Assembly: GCA_964384915.1 (NCBI GenBank)
Contig: CAYLMA010000008.1
Location: forward strand, 61,176 to 125,175
Direction of reading: 5' to 3'
From: Sulfurimicrobium sp964384915
GTDB taxonomy: Bacteria > Pseudomonadota > Gammaproteobacteria > Burkholderiales > Sulfuricellaceae
DNA: 64,000 nucleotides
Notes under the pieces: model-generated
What the model was told of the DNA's origin: nothing
Databases searched by the model: none
What the model saw: only the letters and a program-made list of their open reading frames with translations
Made by a program: the position numbers and the translations under genes
Part shown: one piece after another, positions 17,197 to 25,644 of the stretch
How positions within the stretch are numbered: the first letter of the stretch is position 1
Layout: each line of letters starts with the position of its first letter

Positions 17197-17406
17197 GTTG
17201 TGGGGCGTAGGCCTTGGGAGGTTGCGCCCCGCATGATGTTTCGTCCCGCCACAGTATCCCTCTCGACCCAGACCTGCATCCGCAACTGGCTGAAAGCCCG
17301 TTTCAGGCTGGAGCATGTTTGCGTGGTCAGCAAGGCGGTTTAAATTGGGCGCACCCGGCTGGCTGGCTTGATGTTCAGGGTCATTTCCTGTTGGCCCAAT
17401 GCCTGG

Positions 17407-17916
17407 TCACATGGCTTCATCAAACTCGTCACGGTATCGGGCGATGCCGCCTTCCCTGGGCATGGCGTCCCGGTCGAATACGGCAAGCATGAATGCTTCA
17501 TCGGGAACCCCTTCCCACTGGCTCTTGAGTTTGAAGCGGGAGGCCTGCTCAAAGCCGAAGCGGGGATAGAACTCAGGGTGTCCCAGGACTATGACAAACG
17601 GGCAGCCAGACTTCCGCAAGTGCGCCAGCCCATGCCGGACGAGCAGAGACCCGATGCCTTGCCGCTGGCAGTCAGGAAAAACCGCCATCGGGGCCAGCCC
17701 CATTCCGACCAGGGTGCTGCCGTCCAGAGTGGCTGGAGTGAACAGGATGTGCCCCACGATCTTGCCTTGGTCGACAGCGACAAAGGAGGTGTAGTCCTCG
17801 CAAGAAGCGCGGAGCCTGTCCACGACATCCGCCTCTGCGGCCTGCCCAAACGCGATTTCGTTGATTTGGCGAACAGCGGCCTGGTCGCCAGCGCTTTCCT
17901 TGCGGATTTCAATCAT
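17407..17916 (-). CDS. GNAT-family N-acetyltransferase (YhbS-like)
   Basis: 169 residues. The opening MIEIRKESAGDQAAVRQINE and the acetyl-CoA loop GLAPMAVFPDCQRQGIGSLL near residue 75-95 are clear. The C-terminal part has VLGHPEFYPRFGFEQASRF, typical of the YhbS branch. Substrate unknown. The gap 17,197-17,406 upstream on the other side holds no gene that I recognise. Confidence 0.88.
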   Translation of the reverse strand: MIEIRKESAGDQAAVRQINEIAFGQAAEADVVDRLRASCEDYTSFVAVDQGKIVGHILFTPATLDGSTLVGMGLAPMAVFPDCQRQGIGSLLVRHGLAHLRKSGCPFVIVLGHPEFYPRFGFEQASRFKLKSQWEGVPDEAFMLAVFDRDAMPREGGIARYRDEFDEAM

Positions 17917-17985
17917 TTGTAATCATTCATCAATGAACCATGGATCAATTTTAACGTGCAGTAAATTGACAGCGCGGGCGGCCAG

Positions 17986-18300
17986 CTAAAAGCCATATTC
18001 GCGTTCCACGCGGCAGACCCGGACTCGAAACGCCTGATACCAGTCTTTCGCCCGGCTTTGGGCTTGGCGGTGCGTGGCGTTTTCCTTCCAGGCTTTTATT
18101 GCCTCCAGGCTGGACCAATACGAAACGGAAATCCCGGTCTCCTGCCTTGCGCTCTCGAAGCCAAGGAAGCCGGGTTGCGTTGAGGCAAGCGCCAACATCT
18201 GCTTTGCTGCCTCGGCATAGCCGTTGTCTCCGTCAGTGCGGATGGAAGTGAAAATGACTGCGTAGTAAGGCGGTTGTGGTGTGATCGCGGGGGAAGTCAT
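17986..18300 (-). CDS. Antibiotic biosynthesis monooxygenase-type (ABM) protein
   Basis: 104 residues. The dimeric ferredoxin-like ABM fold is suggested by YYAVIFTSIRTDGDNGYAEA near the start, AASTQPGFLGFESARQ-like wording in the middle and SYWSSLEAIKAWKENATHRQ near residue 65. Members include heme-degrading and quinone-acting enzymes; many have no known substrate. Stand-alone gene. Confidence 0.82.
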   Translation of the reverse strand: MTSPAITPQPPYYAVIFTSIRTDGDNGYAEAAKQMLALASTQPGFLGFESARQETGISVSYWSSLEAIKAWKENATHRQAQSRAKDWYQAFRVRVCRVEREYGF

Positions 18301-18392
18301 TCACGCTCCTTGGTCAGCCTCTTGCACGGTGTGGTGCTGTTTGATTTTCAGGGCGGATTCAAGCCCGAAGCGCCTGAATCCGCATATTGCAT

Positions 18393-19019
18393 TTATTCCG
18401 GGTTTTTGCCGTCTTTTTGTGCTGCATCGTTTTCAAGTTCCTGCGCCAGTTGCGCACGGAATTCACCCAGCTTGGCATGAAAACCTTGCGCCTCGCCGTA
18501 ATCCAGAAAATTTGCATAGCGCCGATGGGTGCTGAGCATTTTGCGCGCATGCTTGATCGGGCAGAAATACTGCTCAGTGCGGGCAGTGATTTCGCGCGCA
18601 TAAGCCAGCACGCCGCTGGCGTAGGAGCAATAGAGGCAGTGGAATTTTTCGACAATGTTGAGGTAGGCCAGGTGCTGATGGTCGAACACGATGTAATCGG
18701 AGCGCCTAACCTTGGGAATGCCATAAACCGGGAAGCAACTGAACTGGTAGAACGAGACAAACAGATCGGCCAGGATCAGTGGAACGGCCATGCCGTAGAT
18801 GATGGGGGCGGTGAGGAAGTTCTGCGGCGGAATGGAAAGAAACCAGCGAAATATGCCGCGTTTCAGCTTGAGATGCGCATCCTGGATGGCATGCTCGAAC
18901 TCAACGCGCTTTCCCTCGATCTGGTAGCGCAAGCGCCCTTCCTGTTCCTGCAGCGATGCGCGCAACTCGTCTTCGAGGGCGGTGATCTGGTTGAGAATGC
19001 ATCGGATTTTATCGTTCAT
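18393..19019 (-). CDS. Conserved hypothetical protein with one hydrophobic segment and a Cys-containing tail
   Basis: 208 residues, function unknown. Residues 5-60 look like a coiled coil (ITALEDELRASLQEQEGRLR). A hydrophobic stretch follows (FLTAPIIYGMAVPLILADLF, near residue 70-88). The second half is rich in aromatic and Cys residues (EKFHCLYCSYASGVLAYARE, then EQYFCPIKHARKM). The CLYC and FCPIKHARK motifs suggest metal or heme binding, but this is only inference. No neighbours suggest a role. Confidence 0.7.
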   Translation of the reverse strand: MNDKIRCILNQITALEDELRASLQEQEGRLRYQIEGKRVEFEHAIQDAHLKLKRGIFRWFLSIPPQNFLTAPIIYGMAVPLILADLFVSFYQFSCFPVYGIPKVRRSDYIVFDHQHLAYLNIVEKFHCLYCSYASGVLAYAREITARTEQYFCPIKHARKMLSTHRRYANFLDYGEAQGFHAKLGEFRAQLAQELENDAAQKDGKNPE

Positions 19020-19230
19020 GGCGCATTCTAACAGCCGCCTGGGCAGGAAGTAAGGATTCGATCGAGATGTGTTATTTTTTCAGGATTCGTTTTTTTTTTG
19101 CATATGTCATCTATATTTAGATGGGTATAGAATGAACTTTTCCAGGTAAATCATAGTGACTGTGAATTTGAGGTCGATTTTTTTGTTGTGCTGTGGCCGA
19201 GAGTGCTGCAGGCAGATGCTGTTATGAAAA

Positions 19231-19252
19231 TCTAGTGCAACACTGCACTAGA
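19231..19252. repeat. Perfect short palindrome in the hsp20 leader
   Basis: CTAGTGCA-ACAC-TGCACTAG, followed by a T run seven bases later. It lies about 40 bases before the hsp20 start. It could be a terminator-like or attenuator hairpin; no family of RNA thermometer was recognised. Confidence 0.4.
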
Positions 19253-19291
19253 CGTTGGTTTTTTTAACTTGAACGGCAAAGGAGAGTAATC

Positions 19292-19849
19292 ATGGCCAAG
19301 AATGACAAACCCCAAGCAGCTGTGGCGAAACAGGAAAGCAAAGAGGTCGAAAAACCCCAGACATCCACAGCCATCAGCCCTGCGGGAGAATTTGAAAGAG
19401 TGTTTGACCGAGTCAGGGATCTTGAAAGAAGAATGTTCGACAGTTTTTTCCGCCGCGACTGGATGTCGCCATTGCGCTGGGAAGAGCCGGTATTTCCTGA
19501 ATTAGGCGAGGTTTTCAAGCTGGGCGGGCCCAAGGTCGATGTGATCGAGCGCGATGCCGAGGTGGTGGTGCGGGCTGAGGTGCCGGGCGTTGCCAAGGAC
19601 GATCTTGATATCTCCCTGACCGAGAGTTCCGTGACGCTGCGAGGCAAGACGCGGCATGAAGAAAAGGAGGAAAAAGGTTCCTACCGGCGCATGGAAATCA
19701 GCCGTGGCGAATTCTCGCGTACCTTGCATCTGCCGTCCGATGTCGACGCTAGCAAGGCGAGCGCGAAATTCAAGGATGGCGTGCTTGAATTGACGCTGCC
19801 AAAACTCAAGAAGACCCAGCGTCATACTGTAAAGATCGAAGAAGGCTGA
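19292..19849 (+). CDS. Hsp20-family small heat-shock protein
   Basis: 185 residues. Holdase chaperone that keeps unfolding proteins soluble. The alpha-crystallin domain runs from about residue 75 (GPKVDVIERDAEVVVRAEVP) to 175, with the closing motif FKDGVLELTLPKLKK. The N-terminal 60 residues are variable and partly hydrophilic. A strong ribosome site (GGAG) precedes the ATG. The 270-base leader contains long T runs and a palindrome; no sigma-32 promoter was identified with confidence. UspA follows 93 bases downstream. Confidence 0.93.
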   Translation: MAKNDKPQAAVAKQESKEVEKPQTSTAISPAGEFERVFDRVRDLERRMFDSFFRRDWMSPLRWEEPVFPELGEVFKLGGPKVDVIERDAEVVVRAEVPGVAKDDLDISLTESSVTLRGKTRHEEKEEKGSYRRMEISRGEFSRTLHLPSDVDASKASAKFKDGVLELTLPKLKKTQRHTVKIEEG

Positions 19850-19942
19850 CCTTCCTCCAGAAGATGCGACTCCCTGTTCCAGTGACAGTGGACAGGGAAG
19901 CATCCATCATTATTTGAACCTGCATATGGCGTGGGGTAAATC

Positions 19943-20389
19943 ATGTACAAGCGAATCCTGGTTGCGGTAGACGGAAGTGCTACTTCAAACTTTGCCCTGG
20001 ACGAGGCCATCAGGATTGCCAGGGAATCGCAGGGGGTGTTGTGCCTTGTGCATGTATTCAACCCGGTGGCGTTCAATACTGACGGGGAGTTTTACTCATA
20101 CCCGGAGTTGTTGGACGCGATGCGGCATGGCGCTGAAACTGTCGTGAATGCAGCCGTTGCTTACGTAAAGCGGGCAGGCGTTGCCTGTGAAGGAAAACTG
20201 CTTGAAATAGACGTCAGCGGGCACCGAATTCCGGAAGTGATCGCCGAGGAAGCCAGGACCTGGCTGGCAGACCTGATCGTGATCGGAACCCATGGGCGCC
20301 AAGGCATTCACCGCCTGTTGATCGGCAGCGTGGCCGAGGGCGTAATACGCACCGCGACCACCCCGGTATTGTTGATACGCGGCAAGTAA
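19943..20389 (+). CDS. Universal stress protein, UspA family
   Basis: 148 residues, a single Usp domain. It opens MYKRILVAVDGSATSNFALD and has the ATP-binding motif IVIGTHGRQGIHRLLIGSVA near residue 112-131, ending TPVLLIRGK. The G-2x-G-9x-G(S/T) pattern means nucleotide binding is likely. Same orientation and close to hsp20, so both may form a stress unit. Confidence 0.93.
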   Translation: MYKRILVAVDGSATSNFALDEAIRIARESQGVLCLVHVFNPVAFNTDGEFYSYPELLDAMRHGAETVVNAAVAYVKRAGVACEGKLLEIDVSGHRIPEVIAEEARTWLADLIVIGTHGRQGIHRLLIGSVAEGVIRTATTPVLLIRGK

Positions 20390-20400
20390 ATTTTAGCTTC

Positions 20401-20419
20401 ACCCGGCTTCTATCCGGGT
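20401..20419 (+). terminator. Possible terminator after uspA-like gene
   Basis: ACCCGG pairs with CCGGGT 12 bases past the stop; a short T-rich stretch follows. Confidence 0.4.
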
Positions 20420-20479
20420 TTGCCGGATTTTGATGCTGCGACTGCCTCGCTTCAGGGGGATCTCGGACAGCGCCGCTAC

Positions 20480-20508
20480 TTGCCGAAATCGGCGTTTTGG
20501 TTGATAAT
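20480..20508 (+). promoter_or_regulatory. Promoter of tRNA-Leu
   Basis: TTGCCG at 20480-20485 and GATAAT at 20503-20508 with a 17-base spacer, 15 bases before the tRNA. A GC-rich stretch follows the -10 box, which can act as a stringent discriminator. Confidence 0.7.
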
Positions 20509-20523
20509 CGCCGCTCTCTATCA

Positions 20524-20610
20524 GCCGGGATGGCGGAACTGGTAGACGCACGGGACTCAAAATCCCGCGCTAGCAATAGCGTGCCGGTTCGATTCCGGCT
20601 CCCGGCACCA
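20524..20610 (+). tRNA. tRNA-Leu(CAA)
   Basis: 87 bases including the encoded CCA. The acceptor arm GCCGGGA pairs with TCCCGGC. The anticodon stem CGGGA/TCCCG encloses the loop CTCAAAA, giving anticodon CAA. The long variable arm (GCTAGCAATAGC) and GGTTCGATTCC T-arm fit a class II tRNA-Leu. Confidence 0.97.
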
Positions 20611-20615
20611 AATAA

Positions 20616-20648
20616 AAAGGGCAGCTTGAAAACAAGCTGCCCTTTTCT
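20616..20648. terminator. Bidirectional terminator between tRNA-Leu and panD
   Basis: AAAAGGGCAGCTTG and CAAGCTGCCCTTTT form a perfect stem with an AAAA loop. T runs follow on both strands, so it can end both convergent transcripts. Confidence 0.85.
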
Positions 20649-20666
20649 ATTTTTACCGCCGGTTTC

Positions 20667-21047
20667 TCAGGCGGCTTGCACCGGGATTTCCTTGCGCTTG
20701 TCCACGATGCGGTTGTGCGCGTCCACGTACACCAGCTCGGGCTGGAATTTCTGCAATTCCAGCTCGTTGTACACGGCGTAGGTGGCGATGATGATCATGT
20801 CGCCGGGGTTGGCCTTGTGCGCGGCGGCGCCGTTGATCGAGATCACGCCGGAGTCGCGCTGGGCGCGGATGGCGTAGGTGGTGAAGCGCTCGCCATTGGT
20901 GATGTTGTAGATCTCGATCTGCTGGTATTCGCGGATGTCGGCGGCTTCCAGCAAGGTTTCGTCGATCGCGCAGGAACCCTCGTAGTGCAGCTCGGCGTGG
21001 GTCACCGTGACGCGATGCAATTTCGATTTGAGCATGGTTCGTTGCAT
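20667..21047 (-). CDS. panD: Aspartate 1-decarboxylase
   Basis: 126 residues. It makes beta-alanine for pantothenate. The proenzyme cleaves itself between Gly and Ser in HYEGSCAIDE (residues 22-31) to form the pyruvoyl cofactor. NGAAAHKANPGDMIIIATYA near residue 72 is also typical. The start MQRTMLKSKLHRVTVTHAEL matches the usual MIRTML opening. panB and panC are together 17 kb away, so the pathway is split. Confidence 0.97.
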   Translation of the reverse strand: MQRTMLKSKLHRVTVTHAELHYEGSCAIDETLLEAADIREYQQIEIYNITNGERFTTYAIRAQRDSGVISINGAAAHKANPGDMIIIATYAVYNELELQKFQPELVYVDAHNRIVDKRKEIPVQAA

Positions 21048-21159
21048 GAAGCTTCCCCCTCAAAACAGGGACAAAAGGATTGGTATTATAATCCGCAATT
21101 CCCTTTAACTCAAAATCAACCGCCCTCTGCCGCAATTAAACCTGTTTCCTGGAATCCTG

Positions 21160-21942
21160 ATGTTTTTTAACTACCGCAATTTGTGCAGTGCGGCACTGGG
21201 TGTGACCTTGCTGCTGGCAAGCAGTTCAAATGCCGGCGAGTTCATGCTGAGCTTCGACGATGGCCCTCTGCCAGGCGCGACGGACAAGGTCTTGCAGGCG
21301 CTGGAAGGCATCCGCGCGGAAGACGGCAAGCCGGTGAGGGCCGGGTTCTTCCTGGTGGGCTCGATTCCGGAGACAACATGGGAGCGCCGCAAGCGTTACG
21401 CGCCCTATGAAGTGTGGAGCGAGAAGGGCGACTTGCCGGCACATCCGGATCTGGTGCGCCAGATTCTCGCAGCCGGGCACCTGATCGGCAACCACAGTGC
21501 GCGCCACGCCTGGTTCCGCTGGCCATGGCTGAATAATGCTGAAGCGGTACGGGAGGAGATTGCCGCCTGGGAAAAGTTCGCCGCACCCCTGCTTGATCCT
21601 GCCGCGCCGCGCCTGTTCCGCCCGCCTTACCTGGTGGATACGCCCGCCATGCGGCAGGCGGCGGCAGAAGCGGGCTACCAGGTGGTGATGGGGGTTTCCT
21701 CGGGCGACGCCGCGCCGCTGGCCACGCCCCATGCCATCGTGGAGCGGGTGTCCGGGATTCTGGAAAAATGGGACCAGGCCGCCCCCTGCGTGCTGGTGTT
21801 CCATGACATCCGCCCGTCCACCCGGCTGGGCCTGGCGGAAATCGTCAGCGCCCTGCAGGCACGGGGTTTCCGCCTGCTTCAATTCGACCCGGCGCGGCTG
21901 GAAGTGCGTTCAAGCGGGGATGCGCGCCAGCCCGGTTCGTGA
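21160..21942 (+). CDS. Secreted polysaccharide deacetylase (NodB-type)
   Basis: 260 residues. Residues 1-26 form a signal peptide. The NodB domain shows FMLSFDDGPLPGATDKVLQA (metal and catalytic Asp) near residue 28, the metal-binding GNHSARHAWF near residue 109, RLFRPPYLVD near 150 and VLVFHDIRPS near the end. It likely removes acetyl groups from a cell-wall or extracellular sugar polymer in the periplasm. Substrate unknown. Divergent from panD. Confidence 0.9.
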   Translation: MFFNYRNLCSAALGVTLLLASSSNAGEFMLSFDDGPLPGATDKVLQALEGIRAEDGKPVRAGFFLVGSIPETTWERRKRYAPYEVWSEKGDLPAHPDLVRQILAAGHLIGNHSARHAWFRWPWLNNAEAVREEIAAWEKFAAPLLDPAAPRLFRPPYLVDTPAMRQAAAEAGYQVVMGVSSGDAAPLATPHAIVERVSGILEKWDQAAPCVLVFHDIRPSTRLGLAEIVSALQARGFRLLQFDPARLEVRSSGDARQPGS

Positions 21943-21947
21943 GGGGG

Positions 21948-22664
21948 TTAGCGGTAGGTTTTGCCGCCATGCTTGATCCAGCCGTCGGCATGGCGTCGCG
22001 CCGGGTCGTGGTGCGTCCAGTGAATCACGCCGCCCTTGGCGCTCCATTCGTATTCGCCGTAGAAGGCGACCCGGTCGCCCACCCTGAGCGCCTCGATCCG
22101 GGGTGCAAGGTCGATGTTGTGCGCCACCAGCAGGCTTTGCCCTGTACCCAGTCTGATGATGAAGCGCTGGTGCCGGCTGCCGGCGGTATCATCCGGCAGA
22201 ATCCGGCTGACCGTGCCTTGGCCCTCGATCTGGAGATTGCTGGTGCGCTTCTGGAAGGCGTTCTCCAGTGCCTGGTCGCTGCTTTGGCTGCCAGCGCTTC
22301 CCGGCGCCTCGGCGGGCGCGGAACCGCCATTCTGGGAAGGTGGCGGTGGTGCTGAGAAATGCTGCCATGCGGCGATGCCGAATACGGCGAGCAGCAGCAG
22401 GACGGCGAAGGCCCGCATTTTTCCGCTGCCGCCGCCGGCCGTCCTGGATGCAGGACTCCCGGCGAACATCACGTTCTGGGCGCGGTAGCCCTTCTTCTCG
22501 TCCCTGGCCAGCTCGTAGCTCACCAGGGCGCCGTCGCACGGGCGCGGCTGCCCTTGGGCTAAGGCGCTGACGTGGACAAAGACGCGCTCCCCGCCGCCTT
22601 CCGGGGTGATGAAGCCGAAGCCGCGCGCGTCTTTCCAGCCGCTGATTTTTCCTTGATAACGCAT
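21948..22664 (-). CDS. Fusion of a cold-shock domain, a membrane segment and a DUF3465 domain
   Basis: 238 residues in three parts. Residues 1-65 are a cold-shock domain with GKISGWKDARGFGFITPEGG and VFVHVSAL, the RNA-binding RNP motifs. Residues about 83-101 are one membrane helix (MRAFAVLLLLAVFGIAAW). Residues 130-238 match DUF3465 (FIIRLGTGQSLLVAHNIDLA, then YGEYEWSAKGGVIHWTHHDP). In such an orientation RNA binding would be cytoplasmic and DUF3465 periplasmic. It follows the glycosyltransferase gene start region on the same strand but its role is unknown. Confidence 0.85.
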   Translation of the reverse strand: MRYQGKISGWKDARGFGFITPEGGGERVFVHVSALAQGQPRPCDGALVSYELARDEKKGYRAQNVMFAGSPASRTAGGGSGKMRAFAVLLLLAVFGIAAWQHFSAPPPPSQNGGSAPAEAPGSAGSQSSDQALENAFQKRTSNLQIEGQGTVSRILPDDTAGSRHQRFIIRLGTGQSLLVAHNIDLAPRIEALRVGDRVAFYGEYEWSAKGGVIHWTHHDPARRHADGWIKHGGKTYR

Positions 22665-22677
22665 GAATGTTCTCTTT

Positions 22678-23415
22678 TTACTCGACGATCAGCGCCTTGC
22701 CGCGCAGGCTGCGGTAGAGGCCCAAGGGGGACATGCCGCGCGAAAACAGCTTCCACGCCACCATGCGCGTGATGCGCACGATGTCCAGCACCGGGCGGAA
22801 GTGGCTGGGGCGGGCGTTGTCGCGGTAGATGGCGGCGATGGGCGTGGCGACGCTCCTGATGCCGCGCCTGCCGCCCTCGATCAGGATCTCGCTCTCGAAT
22901 ACGAAGGAATGGCGCGGCTCGTGCCGCAAGCTGACCTGGCGCAGCAACTCGGCCGGGTAGTAGCGGAAGCCGGATTGCGAATCGGCGATGGGGTAGCCCG
23001 CCGCCCAGGCGATCCAGAAATTGGCGAAGCGGTTGGCGAGATAGCGGCGCCTTGGGATGTTGGCTTTCTCGTGCAGGCGCGAGCCGATCACGATGTGGGC
23101 CGGGAATTTTTCCGCCACCGCCAGCAGGCGCGGGATGTCGCGCGGGTCGTGCTGGCCGTCGCCGTCCAGGGTGATCACCCCCGCCACGCCGGGCTGCAGC
23201 GCCGCCTGCATGCCGCGCCACAGGCTGGCGGCCTTGCCGAGGTTGGCGGGGTTGGATATCAGAGTCACTGGCAGGCCTTCGAGCTGCTGTGCCGTGCCGT
23301 CACTGGAGCCGTCGTCCACCACGATCACCTGCGGGCATTGCAGCAAGGCCTGTTGCACGACTTCGCGGATGGTGCGCGCCTCGTTGTAGGCGGGGATCAC
23401 GACGGCAATCTTCAT
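22678..23415 (-). CDS. Family 2 glycosyltransferase of the polyene-like cluster
   Basis: 245 residues. GT-A fold: MKIAVVIPAYNEARTIREVV, VIVVDDGSSDGTAQQLEG and the metal motif ITLDGDGQHDP near residue 90. It resembles dolichyl-phosphate-mannose synthase-like enzymes with a soluble C-terminus. The ATG at 23415 overlaps the fabG stop (ATGA), so the two are coupled; it is the last gene of the cluster. It may glycosylate or transfer a sugar to the lipid product (inference). Confidence 0.88.
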   Translation of the reverse strand: MKIAVVIPAYNEARTIREVVQQALLQCPQVIVVDDGSSDGTAQQLEGLPVTLISNPANLGKAASLWRGMQAALQPGVAGVITLDGDGQHDPRDIPRLLAVAEKFPAHIVIGSRLHEKANIPRRRYLANRFANFWIAWAAGYPIADSQSGFRYYPAELLRQVSLRHEPRHSFVFESEILIEGGRRGIRSVATPIAAIYRDNARPSHFRPVLDIVRITRMVAWKLFSRGMSPLGLYRSLRGKALIVE

Positions 23416-24131
23416 GCCATGGCCCCGTTGATGGAAATGGTTTGGCCGGAAATGTAGGCGGCCTGGTCCGAAGCGAGGAAACGCACCAGCGCGGCGACTT
23501 CTTCCGGCTTGCCGGCGCGCTTCATCGGCACCAGGCTGTTGATGGCTTCCGCCGGGAAAGCCTCCTGGATCATCGGGCTTTCGATGATGCCGGGCGCCAC
23601 GGCATTGACGGTGACGCCGCGCGAGGCGACTTCCTGCGCCAGCGATTTGGTGGCGCCGATCAGCCCGGCCTTGGCGGCGGCGTAGTTGGCCTGGCCGCGG
23701 TTGCCCATCACCCCGGCGATCGAGGACATGTTGACGATGCGCCCCCAGCGGGTGCGCAGCATGGGCAGCAGCAGGGGCTGGGTGACGTTGAAGAAGCCGT
23801 TGAGCGAGACGTCGATCACGCTGCGCCACTGCTCCTGGCTCATGCCGGCCAGGATGCCGTCGCGGTGGATGCCGGCGTTGTTGACCAGCACCTGGATGGC
23901 GCCGTCCCGCAGCAGATTTTCCAACGCCGTGCCGGCCGCTGCGGCGTCGGCCACGTCGAAGCACAGCGCCTCGGCGCTGCCGCCCGCGGCGCGAATCTCC
24001 TCGGCCAGTGCCTGTGCGGCATCCAGGCGAGAATTGGCGTGAACGGCGACATGCAGGCCGTCCGCCGCCAGCGCCCGGCAGATCGCCGCGCCGATGGCGC
24101 CGCTGCCGCCCGTGACCAATGCCCGCTTCAT
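23412..24131 (-). CDS. 3-oxoacyl-ACP reductase (FabG-like) of the cluster
   Basis: 239 residues. SDR fold with NADPH motif TGGSGAIGAAICRALAADG (residues 7-25), NNAGI near residue 82 and the Ser-Tyr-Lys triad in VNMSSIAGVMGNRGQANYAA, then AKAGLIGATKSLAQE. It reduces the 3-keto group after each condensation by the nearby ketosynthase. The ATG at 24131 is chosen since homology starts at MKRALVTGG. A family B inverted repeat lies directly upstream. Confidence 0.92.
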   Translation of the reverse strand: MKRALVTGGSGAIGAAICRALAADGLHVAVHANSRLDAAQALAEEIRAAGGSAEALCFDVADAAAAGTALENLLRDGAIQVLVNNAGIHRDGILAGMSQEQWRSVIDVSLNGFFNVTQPLLLPMLRTRWGRIVNMSSIAGVMGNRGQANYAAAKAGLIGATKSLAQEVASRGVTVNAVAPGIIESPMIQEAFPAEAINSLVPMKRAGKPEEVAALVRFLASDQAAYISGQTISINGAMA

Positions 24132-24148
24132 GATATTAAAAGCGCTTG

Positions 24149-24249
24149 AACCACGGGGCACACGGGGGCCAAGGGGAAAAAGCCAAAAGCCTGGATAAAG
24201 GGCAGAGGCACAAGGTTTTCCCCGTGCTCCCCTTGTGCCCCGTGGTTAA
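24149..24249. repeat. Inverted repeat, family B, in front of fabG
   Basis: The arms AACCACGGGGCACACGGGGG and TTCCCCGTGCTCCCCTTGTG, then CCCCGTGGTTAA, are inverted copies. It occupies nearly the whole gap between the dehydratase stop (24265) and the fabG start (24131). Confidence 0.8.
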
Positions 24250-24264
24250 ACGATTTTTTCTGTT

Positions 24265-24708
24265 TCATTGCTCATCCTCGCTTTGCAGGAACACCGCCGC
24301 GCGGCCCGTCATCAGCTCGCGTCCAGCGGCGGAAACGCGCAATTCGTAGAGCGAGTGGCTGGCGTCGGCCATCTGCCTGATGGCGCGCACTTCCAGCGGC
24401 GCGGCGATGTCGTCCAGGTAATCGGCGAACAGTTTCACGTCGCGCACGCTGCCGAGGAAGCCGACCCTGGGCTTGCCCTGGTGCTTCCGCGCCGTCAGCC
24501 CGCCATGCACAGCCATCGCCTGGGCCGCGTACTCGATGGCGCACAGCGCAGGCAGGCGGCCTTCATGGCGCAAGGGGTTGGCCGGGTCGTGGTGGCTGGT
24601 CGCGAGGCACAGGATCTGATCTTCATCCCATTCCGCCACTTCATGCAGCAGGCACATGGCGCCGCTATGCGGCACCATCTGGCATATTTCGTCTTTAGTG
24701 ATGTTCAT
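24265..24708 (-). CDS. Hotdog-fold 3-hydroxyacyl-ACP dehydratase (ApeP-like)
   Basis: 147 residues. The opening EICQMVPHSGAMCLLHEVAE has the FabZ/ApeP catalytic His in PHSGAMCLL. The middle segment ALCAIEYAAQAMAVHGGL is the long hotdog helix with its conserved Glu. It removes water from 3-hydroxyacyl-ACP intermediates to leave trans-double bonds. Second dehydratase of the cluster; the other is at 32,127. Between a chain-length factor and fabG. Confidence 0.87.
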   Translation of the reverse strand: MNITKDEICQMVPHSGAMCLLHEVAEWDEDQILCLATSHHDPANPLRHEGRLPALCAIEYAAQAMAVHGGLTARKHQGKPRVGFLGSVRDVKLFADYLDDIAAPLEVRAIRQMADASHSLYELRVSAAGRELMTGRAAVFLQSEDEQ

Positions 24709-24730
24709 GATTCAGAATACTTTGGTTTGG

Positions 24731-24849
24731 AACCACGGAGAACACGGAGGGCACGGAGAGGAGTATTTATGGATTCACCCAACAGGTGAATGTCAAACGA
24801 CGTGCAATCTATCGTTTTTACTCCGTGTTCTCCGTGAGCTCCGTGGTTA
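24731..24849. repeat. Inverted repeat, family B, in front of the dehydratase gene
   Basis: The arms AACCACGGAGAACACGGAGG and CTCCGTGTTCTCCGTGAGCT, then CCGTGGTTA, are inverted. The 119-base element shares not only arms but also its middle (CACCC..GGTGAAT..ACGA..TGCACAATC-like wording) with the copy at 39651. Confidence 0.85.
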
Positions 24850-24855
24850 CCTGCT

Positions 24856-25644
24856 TTATTCATGGCTTAACTCGATGACCAGATGGTTTTCACTCCAGCC
24901 CAGAACGATGCGCCGCGCCTGGCCCATGGCCACGGCCTGCAGCAGCGGCAGGGCGCGGGCGGCGGGGTTGCCGCGGCGCAGGATTTCGAGTCCGGGCTGG
25001 GCCATGACCGGGCTTTCTTCTGTCCCGGCTTCCAGGCTGATCTTGAGGCGGGCCAGTGCATGGGCAGGCTCTGTCGTCAGCAGCAGCGCCACGGCGAAGG
25101 GCGCGGCGGTGGGCCGGGCCTCGTGCAGCGGCGCGGGCAGGGGCAGGTCGAAAGCGGCCAGCAGCACCGGCATGTTTTCCGTCGCGGCCTGGACGGCGGC
25201 CTCCAGCAGGCCGGCGGCAAAGGAATCGTCGTAGGCGGCGATGCTGTTGGCCGGGGTGCGCGCGCCGGTGGCGATGTTCCAGTAGCCCGCGGCGGCGTTG
25301 TGCACCGAGTTGTGGAAGCGCGTCGGCGAGACTTCGCGCTCGGGCCGGGCCAGGGATTCCAGGATGTGGTGCAGGTTCTCGCCGTCGCCATCCGAAGAGG
25401 CGAACACCACCGCCGCCTGGGTGGCCGGCAGGCCGGCCTGGGTGATGGCTTCCTGCGCGGCCTGCAGGGCATAGCGGGTGGCCTGGCTGCTGCGCCGCCG
25501 CTCGGCCGCAGGCAGCAGGGTGGCTTCCGGTCTGGGCGCTGTGCCGCCGGGCTCTTTCTCGCCGCGCAGCACGGCTGAGCCAGAGCCCCAGCCGAGCATG
25601 CCGGGGGCGCACAGGCCGATGCCTGCGAGGTAGACATCGATCAT
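24856..25644 (-). CDS. Beta-ketoacyl synthase chain-length-factor-like protein
   Basis: 262 residues, shorter than a full ketosynthase (~400). It has an N-terminal thiolase-like half with AVVFASSDGDGENLHHILES near 90 and PTRFHNSVHNAAAGYWNIAT near 125, where a true ketosynthase has its catalytic Cys. No active-site Cys is seen, so it is expected to pair with the adjacent ketosynthase and set chain length, as ApeC does in aryl-polyene systems. The start overlaps the ketosynthase stop (ATGA). A family B repeat follows. Confidence 0.85.
   Translation of the reverse strand: MIDVYLAGIGLCAPGMLGWGSGSAVLRGEKEPGGTAPRPEATLLPAAERRRSSQATRYALQAAQEAITQAGLPATQAAVVFASSDGDGENLHHILESLARPEREVSPTRFHNSVHNAAAGYWNIATGARTPANSIAAYDDSFAAGLLEAAVQAATENMPVLLAAFDLPLPAPLHEARPTAAPFAVALLLTTEPAHALARLKISLEAGTEESPVMAQPGLEILRRGNPAARALPLLQAVAMGQARRIVLGWSENHLVIELSHE

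Noticed and set aside
19120..19290. RNA thermometer in the hsp20 leader
   Set aside because: The ribosome site GGAG is not visibly paired with a ROSE-type or fourU stretch, so the claim is not supported.
23416..23964. N-terminal extension of the glycosyltransferase frame over fabG
   Set aside because: The open frame continues, but glycosyltransferase homology begins at MKIAVVIPAYNE (23415), which overlaps the fabG stop by four bases as typical for coupled genes.
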